A stretch of 64,000 nt of DNA from Paenibacillus chondroitinus NBRC 15376 (lineage in GTDB: Bacteria > Bacillota > Bacilli > Paenibacillales > NBRC-103111), in assembly GCF_004000765.1 (NCBI RefSeq), contig NZ_BILW01000028.1, forward strand, positions 1 through 64,000. The letters run 5' to 3'. Positions 16,573 to 26,031 of the stretch are shown piece after piece (the first letter of the stretch is position 1; every line of letters starts with the position of its first letter). Under the pieces are notes generated by a model. The model had not been told where the DNA came from. It worked only from the letters and a program-made list of their open reading frames with translations, and made no database searches. The translations under genes were made by a program, and so were the position numbers.

Positions 16573-16755
16573 CGGGGAACTACGGGACCTTATTCCTCGG
16601 GAATCGGCCTATCTGTGGGTTCAGGTGGAACTACAGGGCTTTATTCACGCTCCATTCAGCTTAGTTCCACCAAAATTGTTAAAATAGTCGACTGTAGTTC
16701 CCTCTCGCCGGCTCCATGCGCTGATCCCATTGAAATAGCGCCCTGTAGTTCATCT
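16573..16755. repeat. FFRR intergenic element, family 1, copy 3
   Basis: Forward units start at 16573 and 16623, inverted units at 16681 and 16732 (distances 50, 58, 51). It fills most of the 418 bp between the reductase start and the galT end. This is the only family 1 copy between genes in the same direction; it still lies just downstream of a gene 3' end (galT). Confidence 0.85.
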
Positions 16756-16811
16756 AATGGCACGCGGAGTGGGAGTGCTCCTTCTCTCCCACCACAAACA
16801 CCACAAATCGC

Positions 16812-16846
16812 AAAAAACTCCCCGGCCGACGTGACCAGGGAGTTCC
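16812..16846 (-). terminator. intrinsic terminator of the gal operon
   Basis: On the minus strand AACTCCCTGG pairs with CCGGGGAGTT, followed by TTTT, directly after the galT stop codon. Confidence 0.8.
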
Positions 16847-16851
16847 TCTCA

Positions 16852-18441
16852 TTACTGCTGCTGCGCAAAGCCAGCAGCTATCAAAAACCGTTCAAAAGCC
16901 GCTTGCCCGGCTTCATCACGCTTGAACACGCCGGCGTCGAGCAGCACGTCCATGAACTTGCTGCCGACTTCCTCCTGCAGCACCGCTTTCGCGCCGTCTG
17001 CCGTCAGCGCAGCGCCGTGCTTCGCAATCATCGCCTCGATCCAAGCCGCATGCTTATGCAGCGGATGGGCTGCCTCATCGCGGATTGCGCTGCCGAAGTC
17101 GACTTCGCCCGTGAGGATCTTGGCGATATCCGCCAGCTCCTCCTGCAAGCGGCCTGGCAGTACCGCCAGCCCCATGACCTCAATCAAGCCGATGTTCTCC
17201 TTCTTGATGTGGTGCAAGTGCTGATGCGGATGGAAGATGCCATCCGGATGCTCGGCGCTGGTGCGGTTGTTCCGCAGCACCAGATCAAGCTCGTATTCGC
17301 CCCGTGCGTTGTTGCGGGCGATTGGGGTGATCGTGTTATGCGGGATCCGCTGTCCGTCCTTCTCGCTGAAGGCGAGGACGTCCGCTTCCGCATCGCTGTA
17401 GGCGCGCCAGTCTTCGAGCAGCTTGCTCGCCAGCTTGTAGAGCTGCTGCTTGTTATGGCCGCTCAAGCGAATGACCGACATCGGCCATTTCACGATGGCC
17501 GCTTTCACGCCAGCGAACTCAGCGTTCGCGAATGTTTGCTCGCTCGGAGCTTTCTCCATCGGGAACTGATGGCGTCCGCCTTGGAAGTGGTCATGGTTCA
17601 GAATTGAACCGCCCACGATCGGAAGATCCGCGTTGGAACCGATGAAGTAATGCGGGAATTGATCGATGAAATCGAGCAAACGATAGAACGTGTTCGGCGT
17701 TGTTTTCATCGGAATATGTTTCTCATGGAAAATAATGCTGTGCTCGTTGTAATACACGTAAGGCGAATATTGGAAGTACCATTTCTCGTTATCCAGCTCT
17801 AAGGGAATGAACCGTAGATTTTGCCTTGCCGGGTGATTCACACGTCCGGCATACCCTAAGTTGTCTGCGCAGAGCAGACAGGCTGGATAGCTGCTTTGCG
17901 GCAGCGTTTTGAGCAGGGCAATTTCCTTCGGATCCTTCTCCGGCTTGGAGAGATTGATCGTAATTTCAAGATCACCGTAAGCGGTCCCCGCCAGCCAGTA
18001 TTCATTTTTCTGAATACGATCCATTCGAATATAATTGGAATCAATCGATTGTTTATAAAAATAATTCGTTGCCGCCTCTACCCCACTGGTCTTCGCCGTG
18101 TTCCAGAATTGATTCACAACTTCGGAAGGACGGGGCATGAGCACCCCCATAATCCGTGCGTCCAACAGATCCCGGTACGTGGCTGTGTTCTCTTCCAGAA
18201 GGCCTGCCTCGAAAGCTGCATCCAGCAGATCTTCCAACAGGGATACAGGGCTGCTTAACTTCTCATCCGGCACTTCTCCTGCATAAGGTTCAGCAAGCCC
18301 GAATAGATCAAGCAATGCATTTCGTGAAGTATAGACATCCAACTGCTCGATAAGTCCATTTTGTTTCGCAAACTGTAGGAGCCTCTCTATGGTCAATGCC
18401 GTTAACTGCGATGCTTCAACTGTCCGTTCCATGTGCTTCAT
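16852..18441 (-). CDS. galT: UDP-glucose--hexose-1-phosphate uridylyltransferase, GalT class II
   Basis: A 529-residue enzyme of the Firmicutes GalT family II, which moves UMP from UDP-glucose to galactose-1-phosphate in the Leloir pathway. Length matches class II (about 500 aa) rather than class I (about 350 aa). Histidine-rich signatures are visible: GGSILNHDHFQGG near residue 285 and FHPHQHLHH near 405. It is the last gene of galK-galE-galT, 16 bases after galE, and is followed by a terminator. Start ATG 18441; an in-frame alternative three codons in (MERTVEAS) is possible. Confidence 0.93.
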   Translation of the reverse strand: MKHMERTVEASQLTALTIERLLQFAKQNGLIEQLDVYTSRNALLDLFGLAEPYAGEVPDEKLSSPVSLLEDLLDAAFEAGLLEENTATYRDLLDARIMGVLMPRPSEVVNQFWNTAKTSGVEAATNYFYKQSIDSNYIRMDRIQKNEYWLAGTAYGDLEITINLSKPEKDPKEIALLKTLPQSSYPACLLCADNLGYAGRVNHPARQNLRFIPLELDNEKWYFQYSPYVYYNEHSIIFHEKHIPMKTTPNTFYRLLDFIDQFPHYFIGSNADLPIVGGSILNHDHFQGGRHQFPMEKAPSEQTFANAEFAGVKAAIVKWPMSVIRLSGHNKQQLYKLASKLLEDWRAYSDAEADVLAFSEKDGQRIPHNTITPIARNNARGEYELDLVLRNNRTSAEHPDGIFHPHQHLHHIKKENIGLIEVMGLAVLPGRLQEELADIAKILTGEVDFGSAIRDEAAHPLHKHAAWIEAMIAKHGAALTADGAKAVLQEEVGSKFMDVLLDAGVFKRDEAGQAAFERFLIAAGFAQQQ

Positions 18442-18457
18442 TCCTTTCTAAACAAGC

Positions 18458-19444
18458 TTACTCCGCGTAACCGCTCGGGTTATTTTGGTGCCAATTCCAT
18501 GCGCTCTCAATGATGGATTCCAAAGAATCGCGGCTAGGCTTCCATCCTAGTTCCGTTCTTGCACGCTCAGAGGAGGCGATTAAGGTAGCAGGGTCACCTG
18601 CTCTGCGCGGCTCGATTACTGCAGGTATCGCATGCCCCGTTACTTTGCGGGCGATATCGATCACTTGCTTAACCGAGAAGCCTGTGCCGTTGCCCAGGTT
18701 ATAAATATTGCTTTCTGCTCCGCCGCGCAGCTTCTCTACCGCAAGCACGTGGGCGCTCGCCAAATCGCTAACGTGGATATAGTCGCGCACGCAAGTGCCG
18801 TCTTCCGTGGCATAGTCATCGCCATAGATGGAGATATGCGCTCTCTGACCAAGTGCTACTTGCAAAATAATTGGAATCAGGTGCGTCTCCGGGCTGTGAT
18901 CCTCGCCGATTTTGCCGCCGGCGTGTGCGCCCGCTGCATTAAAATACCGAAGAGATACATATTTGATGCCATGGGCCGTGTCGAACCATTTCATCATTTT
19001 TTCCATTGCCAGCTTCGTTTCGCCGTAGGTATTCGTCGGCAGAGTACGATCGCTTTCCAGGATCGGAATGTTCTCAGGTTCGCCGTACGTCGCTGCTGTC
19101 GATGAGAACACGATATTTTTCACGCCGTATTGATTCATTTTTTCAAGCAGGCAAAGCGTTCCGTACACGTTATTGTGATAGTATTTGGCAGGATTCGTCA
19201 TGCTCTCGCCAACTAGCGAATTAGCTGCGAAATGGATGATCGCGTCAATGCTGTTTTCCGTAAAAACAGTGTCCAGAAACGCGCTGTCACGCAGATCACC
19301 GACATACAGCTTGCCACCAAGCACGGCATCTCTATGCCCTTGCTGCAAGTTATCGACAATTACAACCTCTTCCCCTTTTTCCAGCAGCTCAGCCACTGCA
19401 TGCGAACCGATATACCCAGCTCCACCCGTTACTAGAATCGCCAT
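18458..19444 (-). CDS. galE: UDP-glucose 4-epimerase
   Basis: A 328-residue extended short-chain dehydrogenase that interconverts UDP-galactose and UDP-glucose. The N-terminal Rossmann motif TGGAGYIGS, the catalytic pair in YGETK (YxxxK) near 148, the SST triad region VFSSTAATYG and the substrate loop RYFNAAGA are all present. The start codon begins at the base immediately after the galK stop (TAA then ATG), so galE is likely translationally coupled to galK. Middle gene of the Leloir operon. Confidence 0.96.
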   Translation of the reverse strand: MAILVTGGAGYIGSHAVAELLEKGEEVVIVDNLQQGHRDAVLGGKLYVGDLRDSAFLDTVFTENSIDAIIHFAANSLVGESMTNPAKYYHNNVYGTLCLLEKMNQYGVKNIVFSSTAATYGEPENIPILESDRTLPTNTYGETKLAMEKMMKWFDTAHGIKYVSLRYFNAAGAHAGGKIGEDHSPETHLIPIILQVALGQRAHISIYGDDYATEDGTCVRDYIHVSDLASAHVLAVEKLRGGAESNIYNLGNGTGFSVKQVIDIARKVTGHAIPAVIEPRRAGDPATLIASSERARTELGWKPSRDSLESIIESAWNWHQNNPSGYAE

Positions 19445-20626
19445 TTACAATACCTCCCCGATTTGTTCGACGCCATTCCCGATGTCACATACATAGAAAC
19501 TTGGTGTCAATCCTGTTTTTTCCGTATATTCTTTGCCAACTTGATCGATAAATGTTTGTACGCTGTCTTCGTGAACCAAGGAAACTGTACATCCGCCAAA
19601 GCCTGCGCCAGTCATACGAGCACCTAGCACACCCGGAACCTTCAGCGCTGCCTCAACCATCGCATCCAGCTCAACGCCTGTTACTTCATAGAGATCACGC
19701 AGTGAGTTATGGGAACCAATCATCAGCTGGCCAAAAGCTTCAAGATCATTCTGTTCCAGAACCTCGATCGACTTGAGCACACGATCAATTTCTTCTACAA
19801 CGTGCTGCGCTCTGCGGCGAACAGTTTCTTCCGGGATCAAGTGTTTGAATTCGTTGAACTGATCCAGGTTTAACTGGCCAAGCAATGTGAGGGATGGGAA
19901 TTGCTTTTGCAAGTAAGTGACCGCCTGCTCACATTGGCTTCTTCTTTCGTTGTAAGCGGAGTCGACGAGACCTCTGCGTTTGTTCGTGTTTCCGATCACC
20001 AGCTTGTAGCTGCCGCTTTGGAACGGCACATGGCGGTACTCCAGCGTATCGCACATGAGCAGGATCGCGTGGTCCTTTTTCCCATTGGCTACTGCAAATT
20101 GGTCCATGATTCCACAGTTCACGCCAACGAATTGATTTTCTGTTTTTTGCGCCAGAAGGGCGATTTTCACCGTATCAATCGGATACTTCTCAAGCGTCTC
20201 CAGAGCGTAAGCCGTCACTACCTCGATGGAAGCCGAAGAGGAAAGTCCAGCGCCGTTCGGAATTTCACCATGGAACAAAAGATCGTAACCTTTCGTAACC
20301 GGCATACCTTCTTTGGCTAAGTGAGCAAAGATCCCTTTCGGATAGTTGATCCAGTTATCTTCCTCTTGGTAGGTCAAGTCATCTATGGAAATTTGTTTGC
20401 GAAGGGCCAGATTGGTCGATGCAAATCCGATGACACGGTCTTGTCTTGGACGGATCAGCAGTGTCGTTCCGAACGTTAATGCAGCAGGGAATACATAACC
20501 GCCATTATAATCCGTGTGCTCACCGATCAGGTTAACCCGGCCTGGAGCATGGAACGCTGAAATTGGTGCTGCGGATTCCCCGTAAATTTCAATAAACGTG
20601 TCTTTTAAAGCTTGCAAATCTGCCAT
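19445..20626 (-). CDS. galK: galactokinase
   Basis: A 393-residue GHMP-family kinase that phosphorylates galactose at C1 using ATP. The galactokinase signature GRVNLIGEHTDYNGGYVFP is at about residues 28-46, the ATP-binding GAGLSSSASIEV motif near 125, and the GARMTGAGFGGC motif near 345. First gene of galK-galE-galT. The promoter region is shared with a divergent AraC regulator; a TATACT -10 candidate lies at 20688-20683 with a weak -35, as expected for an activator-dependent promoter. Confidence 0.96.
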   Translation of the reverse strand: MADLQALKDTFIEIYGESAAPISAFHAPGRVNLIGEHTDYNGGYVFPAALTFGTTLLIRPRQDRVIGFASTNLALRKQISIDDLTYQEEDNWINYPKGIFAHLAKEGMPVTKGYDLLFHGEIPNGAGLSSSASIEVVTAYALETLEKYPIDTVKIALLAQKTENQFVGVNCGIMDQFAVANGKKDHAILLMCDTLEYRHVPFQSGSYKLVIGNTNKRRGLVDSAYNERRSQCEQAVTYLQKQFPSLTLLGQLNLDQFNEFKHLIPEETVRRRAQHVVEEIDRVLKSIEVLEQNDLEAFGQLMIGSHNSLRDLYEVTGVELDAMVEAALKVPGVLGARMTGAGFGGCTVSLVHEDSVQTFIDQVGKEYTEKTGLTPSFYVCDIGNGVEQIGEVL

Positions 20627-20727
20627 TCTGGCACCGCCTTTAGTTTTTTATGAGTAGGATGTAGGAGCAAGTTTGTAACTTCAGTATAAGAGAAGAATCC
20701 AGTGTTGGCTATGGAAGCATGTTATTT

Positions 20728-20745
20728 TCACATGGAAAAATGTGA
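20728..20745. promoter_or_regulatory. candidate operator in the galK/araC divergent region
   Basis: Perfect inverted repeat TCACAT-N6-ATGTGA. Its centre is about 60 bp upstream of the transcription start predicted from the TATACT box at 20688-20683, a classic activator position. It is likely bound by the divergent AraC protein, or possibly by another global regulator. Confidence 0.45.
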
Positions 20746-20824
20746 TTTCACTATTTCTACTTGACTGCTAAGTATGGTAAATTAAAAGGAGCATAAGGAC
20801 ATATCAACGGAGCTGAAGAAAGCC

Positions 20825-21682
20825 ATGCCCAAGCAGGAAAGCTATTATGTCGTTTCGAACCCACTGCCATCCTCAGAGAGCGCTTTGACCGTGCTCTTTG
20901 CTGGAGAAAGCCAGACTAAGCCCGTGCATCGGTTAGGCCCTAAAGTGTATGATTACTACTTAATTCACTATGTCATTTCAGGGAGAGGCGTATTTTCCAC
21001 ACAGGGGGAAGAGTATGCGCTAGGCGCGGGAGACAGCTTCGTCATCGAACCGGAGCAGCTTATCAGCTATGTTTCGGATGACAACGATCCGTGGCATTAC
21101 TGCTGGATTGCCTTTACAGGCGAACAAGCTCCATCTTTGGTAGCTTCAACAGGCATCAATCCCTTGCAGCCTATTCTGCACAACAAACGCAACCGGCATA
21201 TCCCCGTCTTGTTTCGTCATATTCAGCAAGCTTTGCGAGCAAAGAAAGTGAGTGCCCAGCTGAAATCCATCGGCTATTTGCTCCTTCTACTAGGCGAGTA
21301 TCGCGAAGCTCTATCTACATCCACAACAGCCGGCGTCATCTCTGACGCAGAGAGCGACCGGATCGTGCAGCAGGCTATTCACTACTTGTCCACCCAATAT
21401 GCCGAGCCGATTACGATTGAAATGATGGCAGAGAGCCTGGGCTATAACCGCGCCTATTTGTCTCGCCTCTTCAAGCGCCACACCAAGGTCACGCCCGTGA
21501 CATTTCTGCTCAAGCTTCGTGTGGATAAAGCACGTCAACTGCTGCGCGAGCGGCTGGAACTGACGATTGAGCAGATCGCCGCTTCTGTCGGCTTTTATGA
21601 CCCGTTATATTTTTCCAAACAATTCCGCCGCTTATACGGCGTTTCTCCGAGTGAGTACCGGAATCAAATCAAATTATTATAA
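20825..21682 (+). CDS. AraC-family regulator, probable activator of the gal operon
   Basis: A 285-residue regulator. It has an N-terminal cupin sugar-sensing domain (YYLIHYVISGRGVFSTQGEEYALGAGDSF, about 40-85) and a C-terminal pair of helix-turn-helix motifs. The first is IEMMAESLGYNRAYLSRLFKRHTKVTP; the second includes IAASVGFYDPLYFSKQFRRLYGVSPSEYR. Cupin-AraC proteins of this type (MsmR/RafR-like) activate sugar utilisation genes. It diverges from galK over 200 bp containing a palindrome and a weak -35 box, so control of galKET by galactose is the simplest reading. Confidence 0.85.
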   Translation: MPKQESYYVVSNPLPSSESALTVLFAGESQTKPVHRLGPKVYDYYLIHYVISGRGVFSTQGEEYALGAGDSFVIEPEQLISYVSDDNDPWHYCWIAFTGEQAPSLVASTGINPLQPILHNKRNRHIPVLFRHIQQALRAKKVSAQLKSIGYLLLLLGEYREALSTSTTAGVISDAESDRIVQQAIHYLSTQYAEPITIEMMAESLGYNRAYLSRLFKRHTKVTPVTFLLKLRVDKARQLLRERLELTIEQIAASVGFYDPLYFSKQFRRLYGVSPSEYRNQIKLL

Positions 21683-21729
21683 AAAAGGGCTGCATCAGGA
21701 CCATGAGTGATCCTGTGCAACCCTTCTTC
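21683..21729. terminator. bidirectional intrinsic terminator
   Basis: GGGCTGCATCAGGA pairs with TCCTGTGCAACCC with one mismatch; AAAAAA on the left and TTCTTCTT on the right. It lies between the convergent AraC and chemoreceptor genes. Confidence 0.8.
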
Positions 21730-23730
21730 TTATTTGAGCTTAAATCGGCTGATCTGTTCCTGCAGGTTGACAGCCATGACGCTAAGTGATTCCGAGGAAG
21801 CGGAAATCTCCTCCATCGCCTGCAATTGCCCGCTCGAAAGCTTGGCAATGTCTTGAAGTTCCAGCAACGCTTGTTTCACCACGCCAGCCGTCTCTTGCGC
21901 AGAAGCCGCCACTTCCTCCGTCCCTGCCGATATCTCCTCGGAGGCCGCCGAAACCTCCTGAATTTGATCATTTACACTTTGAACGGAAGCTAAAATGGAT
22001 TGGAAAACTTCGCCGGCTGCCTGAACAAGCACCGAACCTTTCTCCACTTCCGACAGTCCACCGCGCATGGAACCGGATGCCTCTTTGGTTGCCGCAATCG
22101 TTTCGCTGATAATCGCGGTTATATCCACAGTTGCTCTGCTGGTCTGCTCCGCAAGCTTTTTCACCTCGCTCGCAACGACGGCAAAACCTCGGCCATGCTC
22201 GCCAGCTCTTGCGGCTTCGATCGACGCATTCAGGGCCAAGAGGTTCGTTTGCGAGGCAATGCCCGAAATAAATCCGGCAATTTGGCGAATTTGCTCCGAT
22301 TTCTCCTCTAAGCCGAGTACCAGGCCCGCCGTATGCTCTACGACGTGGCAGACCTCGTTCATTTGAGCAACCGCCTGCACGATTTCGACATTCCCTCTGC
22401 CTGCTTGCTCGACAACACTCTGCACGGTTTCCGATACGTCTGTTGACGATTCGGCAATTTTTTGCACGCCGGTCGACATCTCATTCATAGCTGTCGAAAT
22501 TTGTTCAGAGGCTTGATAATTTGCCTCTGAGCCGCCGACCACTTGCTTCACGGCAAGTGTGATATGTTCAGACGATTTCGTCGACTCGTAAGCGATCGCT
22601 GTCAGTTCTTCAGAGGATGCGGCTGTATGGGAGACGGCTTCCGATATGTTGCCAATGATCTCCGAGAAGGAAGAGAGCATGCCATTTATGTTTTTCCGCA
22701 TAGAGGCAATCTCGTCTTCGCCGCGGTCGGGCAACCTTCCGGATAAGTCCCCCATGCCGACTTGCTGCATCAGCGTCGAGATCGCCGTGATAGGCCGGAC
22801 GATCGCTCTAGAAACGACAATAGCCAGCAGAATCACGAGAACAGCAGCAATGACCAGCATAGTGACCGCATTTTTCTGAAGCAGATTAACCTTCTGATAC
22901 ACTTCGGACTGCTCAGCGGTCAGCATTAGCTTCCAACCCGTTGCCTCAATCGTTTGATAAGCGGCCGACTTCAAAGTCCCGTCCGGTTCTTTGTATAAAA
23001 TATATCCGCTTTTATCCTTAAATACGGTGTTCTTGTAAAGCTCCAGCTTCTCAGGGGTCGATGACTCCTCAAGCCTTTGTCCGGTTTTATTCGGATGAAC
23101 GAGATACATGCCGCTCGGAGAGAGCAAATAACCGTAACCTGTCTCACCGAATTTGGTATGGTTTATAAAGGACATGATTTGTTCAGGAACGAGAAACACC
23201 TGCACGATACCGCGGAATTCACCTTTAGCATCGACGAGCGGGAGATCGATAATTATAATATTTTTCCCACTGCTTGCCTCAGTTCTGATATCGGAGACCG
23301 CCAGCTTTTTATTCGCGGCCGCTTTCTTGTAATTGTCGAAATTCGTCACGTCTGCCTTACCGCCACTTGTGTCTGTCGAGAACCCTTGCGGGTCAACATA
23401 CGCCAATTTATAAATCTCAGGATCACTCTCCGCCATGATCTGGAGTACTGGCAGGATCGTGCTCGTTTTGGCATTCATGAACTCCGGATGCGCTTTGACA
23501 ACGGATTGGATGGCCGTAATTTTCCCATTCAGCCAACCGTTCATTTCGTTCGAACTTAGCTCCGCGAGACGAATTTGCTTATCTTTTGTCTCCGTTTCCA
23601 TGAAGGAAGCGGACTGTCTTGTAAGAATGAACGAAGAGACCAACAAGGGAATCAGCGAGACGGTGAGTAACAGCAGCAGCATTTTCACCTTAACCGACTT
23701 AGCTCCCAGTAAATTGCGTAAAATTGACAT
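21730..23730 (-). CDS. methyl-accepting chemotaxis protein with dCache sensor
   Basis: A 666-residue transmembrane chemoreceptor. TM1 is at about 14-35; an extracellular double-Cache region at about 37-280 includes DTSGGKADVTNFDNYKKA and VDAKGEFRGIVQVFL; TM2 is at about 288-310. HAMP follows (ISTLMQQVGMGDLSGRLPDRG), then a long helical signalling domain with the highly conserved tip FISGIASQTNLLALNASIEAARAGEHGRGF that contacts CheA and CheW. Ligands of Cache chemoreceptors are small metabolites such as amino or organic acids; this one cannot be named. Monocistronic. Confidence 0.93.
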   Translation of the reverse strand: MSILRNLLGAKSVKVKMLLLLLTVSLIPLLVSSFILTRQSASFMETETKDKQIRLAELSSNEMNGWLNGKITAIQSVVKAHPEFMNAKTSTILPVLQIMAESDPEIYKLAYVDPQGFSTDTSGGKADVTNFDNYKKAAANKKLAVSDIRTEASSGKNIIIIDLPLVDAKGEFRGIVQVFLVPEQIMSFINHTKFGETGYGYLLSPSGMYLVHPNKTGQRLEESSTPEKLELYKNTVFKDKSGYILYKEPDGTLKSAAYQTIEATGWKLMLTAEQSEVYQKVNLLQKNAVTMLVIAAVLVILLAIVVSRAIVRPITAISTLMQQVGMGDLSGRLPDRGEDEIASMRKNINGMLSSFSEIIGNISEAVSHTAASSEELTAIAYESTKSSEHITLAVKQVVGGSEANYQASEQISTAMNEMSTGVQKIAESSTDVSETVQSVVEQAGRGNVEIVQAVAQMNEVCHVVEHTAGLVLGLEEKSEQIRQIAGFISGIASQTNLLALNASIEAARAGEHGRGFAVVASEVKKLAEQTSRATVDITAIISETIAATKEASGSMRGGLSEVEKGSVLVQAAGEVFQSILASVQSVNDQIQEVSAASEEISAGTEEVAASAQETAGVVKQALLELQDIAKLSSGQLQAMEEISASSESLSVMAVNLQEQISRFKLK

Positions 23731-23901
23731 CTATTAAGCCCCTCTCCTTCAAGCCTGATTTTCTTCATCCGAAAATGGCATTCGCTCCGAAATTTCGTCA
23801 TACCACGACAAAAAACCTCTTTATTTCGACACAATATGACAAGAATCACAGCAGGATATGCCTTGGATACCAGACATGCGCCACTTCCCCCAGACCAAAA
23901 T

Positions 23902-23940
23902 AAAAACACCACCTCAGGAGCTATAACTCCCGAAGTGGTG
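23902..23940 (-). terminator. intrinsic terminator of the nucleoside importer operon
   Basis: On the minus strand CACCACTTCGGGAG pairs with CTCCTGAGGTGGTG, followed by TTTTTATTTT. Confidence 0.85.
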
Positions 23941-23966
23941 CATCGCTATTTGCTAACTTCTAACGT

Positions 23967-24950
23967 TTATCGTTTACCCGGATCGTAAGGCTCACCAAGA
24001 GCCGATGGCGCTTTCGCCCTGCCTACTGCGCCTGCCAGAACCAAGATCGTTAACACATAAGGCAGCATGTAGAGGAACTCCTGTGGGATGTTCTTGGAGA
24101 AATCGAACAACCGCATGAAGTTGTTGAGCGCCTGCGCCATACCGAAGAACACGGCAGCGCCAAGTGCGCCAAACGGATGCCACTTGCCGAAGATCATCGC
24201 AGCCATCGCAATAAAGCCTTGGCCGGAAATCGTACTATGCGAGAAAGTACTTGTTGTCGTCAATGTAATGGTTGCGCCGCCAAGTCCACCAAGCAGACCG
24301 CTGATCAAAACAGCGATGTAACGCACGCGCTTAACCTTAATCCCAACGGTATCTGCGGCACTTGGGTGCTCACCGACGGAGCGAAGGCGCAGACCGAATG
24401 GTGTTTTGAACAGCACATAATACGTAACAGCAACGAGAATTAGAGCAATATAGGTTGTCGGATAAGCAGTAAAGAAAGCATATCCGATATAAGGAATTTT
24501 CGACAAAAGCGGAAACTCCCATTTTGAAAATACATCATTTAACGTTTCCGTTTGACCAGCGCCATTGAATAACACTTTAACCAGGAACAGCGTGACGCCG
24601 GCAGCCAAGAAGTTAATCACGACGCCGCTGATAACTTGATTCGCTTTAAAAGTAATAGTCGCTACTGCATGAATGAGCGCGAAGATAAGCGCAAACAGCA
24701 TGGCCGTCAGCAAGCCGATCCACGGGGACCAAACCCCCATGTTTGCCTCTTCCGCATAATAAGCGCCAACCGCGGATGCGAAGGCTCCGGAAACCATAAG
24801 CCCTTCAATCCCGATATTCACCACGCCGGAGCGCTCCGAGAAAATACCGCCAAGAGCACCGAAAATCAGCGCTGTCGAGTATACGAGCGTTGTGTTAATA
24901 AGTTCACTGAATTTCGTGAAAAACGCGTTAAGCATTGTGAGCAGGTCCAT
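23967..24950 (-). CDS. nupQ: nucleoside ABC transporter permease, NupQ-like
   Basis: A 327-residue integral membrane permease of the branched-chain amino acid/ribose permease family. SERSGVVNIGIEGLMVSGAF near residue 40 and the TVGIKVKRVRYIAVLISGLLGGLGGA loop are typical of the second permease of BMP-dependent importers. Adjacent genes encode the other permease, the double ATPase and a BMP lipoprotein, the same order as B. subtilis nupNOPQ (yufNOPQ), a guanosine importer. The start lies one base after the stop of the upstream permease gene. Specificity for nucleosides is inferred from the cluster. Confidence 0.87.
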   Translation of the reverse strand: MDLLTMLNAFFTKFSELINTTLVYSTALIFGALGGIFSERSGVVNIGIEGLMVSGAFASAVGAYYAEEANMGVWSPWIGLLTAMLFALIFALIHAVATITFKANQVISGVVINFLAAGVTLFLVKVLFNGAGQTETLNDVFSKWEFPLLSKIPYIGYAFFTAYPTTYIALILVAVTYYVLFKTPFGLRLRSVGEHPSAADTVGIKVKRVRYIAVLISGLLGGLGGATITLTTTSTFSHSTISGQGFIAMAAMIFGKWHPFGALGAAVFFGMAQALNNFMRLFDFSKNIPQEFLYMLPYVLTILVLAGAVGRAKAPSALGEPYDPGKR

Positions 24951-24951
24951 G

Positions 24952-26031
24952 TTACGACGCCCTCTCTTTCTTGCGTTTGCTATAGAACGGGATGAGCACC
25001 CATTTGACGATGCCTTGTGTGGCTACGAAGAAAATCACCGAGCCGATAACGATGCGGATAATTTCCGGCGGCACGTCGGCCCCGAAGCTCATTCCCGCCG
25101 ATCCGTAGGATAATCCGCCGAACAGCGCGGCCCCTAGGACAATCCCGAGCGGATTGTTAGCGCCCAGCAAGGATACTGCGATCCCATCAAAGCCGTAACC
25201 AGGCGAAGCTGCCGCAACGACCTGATAATGAAACACACCGAGTATTTCAAATACGCCGCCTAGACCGGCAAAAATACCCGAGATAAACATCGCTTTAACA
25301 ATGTTGCGATTCACGTTCATGCCCGCATACTTCGCAGCATCAATATTATGGCCTACGGCACGCAGCTCGTAGCCTTGTCTTGTTTTCCAAAGAATAATAT
25401 AGAAGACGATGGCCGCGAGGATCGCAATCACGGTACCCCAGTGAATCCTGGCATGGTTCATCAGCTCCGACAACCAAGTGATGCTAAGGGAAGCCGAGTC
25501 CTGAATCATATAGGAACGCTGCTGCTTCGGCTCCAATAGGAACGTATTCACGATATAGTTTGACAGGAATAACGCGATCCAATTGAGCATGATCGTCGTG
25601 ATAACCTCGTTAACCCCGCGTTTGGCTTTCAAGTAACCCGCGATAGCTCCCCAGAGTCCGCCAATAAGCGCTCCAACGATAACAGCCAACGGCGCATGAA
25701 TAATCCATGGAAGGCCTGTCACTTTCACACCGATAAAAGTAGCCCCCGTCATCCCCATGACGAACTGCCCCTCTGCTCCGATGTTAAATAGGCCTGTCCG
25801 GAATGCAAATGCAACGGATAACCCCGTCAAAATCAAAGGCGTAATCGCACGAATCGATTCCCCGATGTCATACGAATTTCCGAAAATGCGGGCAAATAAT
25901 GCCCCGTAGGCAGCTATCGGATTATAGCCGCCTGCCAGCATGACGAGCGCTCCGAATAACAGCCCGAGCACAATCGCCACGATGGGATTCACCGCAGATT
26001 CACTTGTAAAAATACGAGCAACCTTATTCAT
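24952..26031 (-). CDS. nupP: nucleoside ABC transporter permease, NupP-like
   Basis: A 359-residue permease with about ten hydrophobic segments. It carries ITPLILTGLSVAFAFRTGLFNIGAEGQF and AGLGGVFEILGV, the pattern of the first permease in BmpA-type nucleoside importers. Its start overlaps the end of the ATPase gene by eight bases, showing translational coupling. The basic tail KRKKERAS is cytoplasmic. Third gene of the nupNOPQ-type operon. Confidence 0.87.
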   Translation of the reverse strand: MNKVARIFTSESAVNPIVAIVLGLLFGALVMLAGGYNPIAAYGALFARIFGNSYDIGESIRAITPLILTGLSVAFAFRTGLFNIGAEGQFVMGMTGATFIGVKVTGLPWIIHAPLAVIVGALIGGLWGAIAGYLKAKRGVNEVITTIMLNWIALFLSNYIVNTFLLEPKQQRSYMIQDSASLSITWLSELMNHARIHWGTVIAILAAIVFYIILWKTRQGYELRAVGHNIDAAKYAGMNVNRNIVKAMFISGIFAGLGGVFEILGVFHYQVVAAASPGYGFDGIAVSLLGANNPLGIVLGAALFGGLSYGSAGMSFGADVPPEIIRIVIGSVIFFVATQGIVKWVLIPFYSKRKKERAS

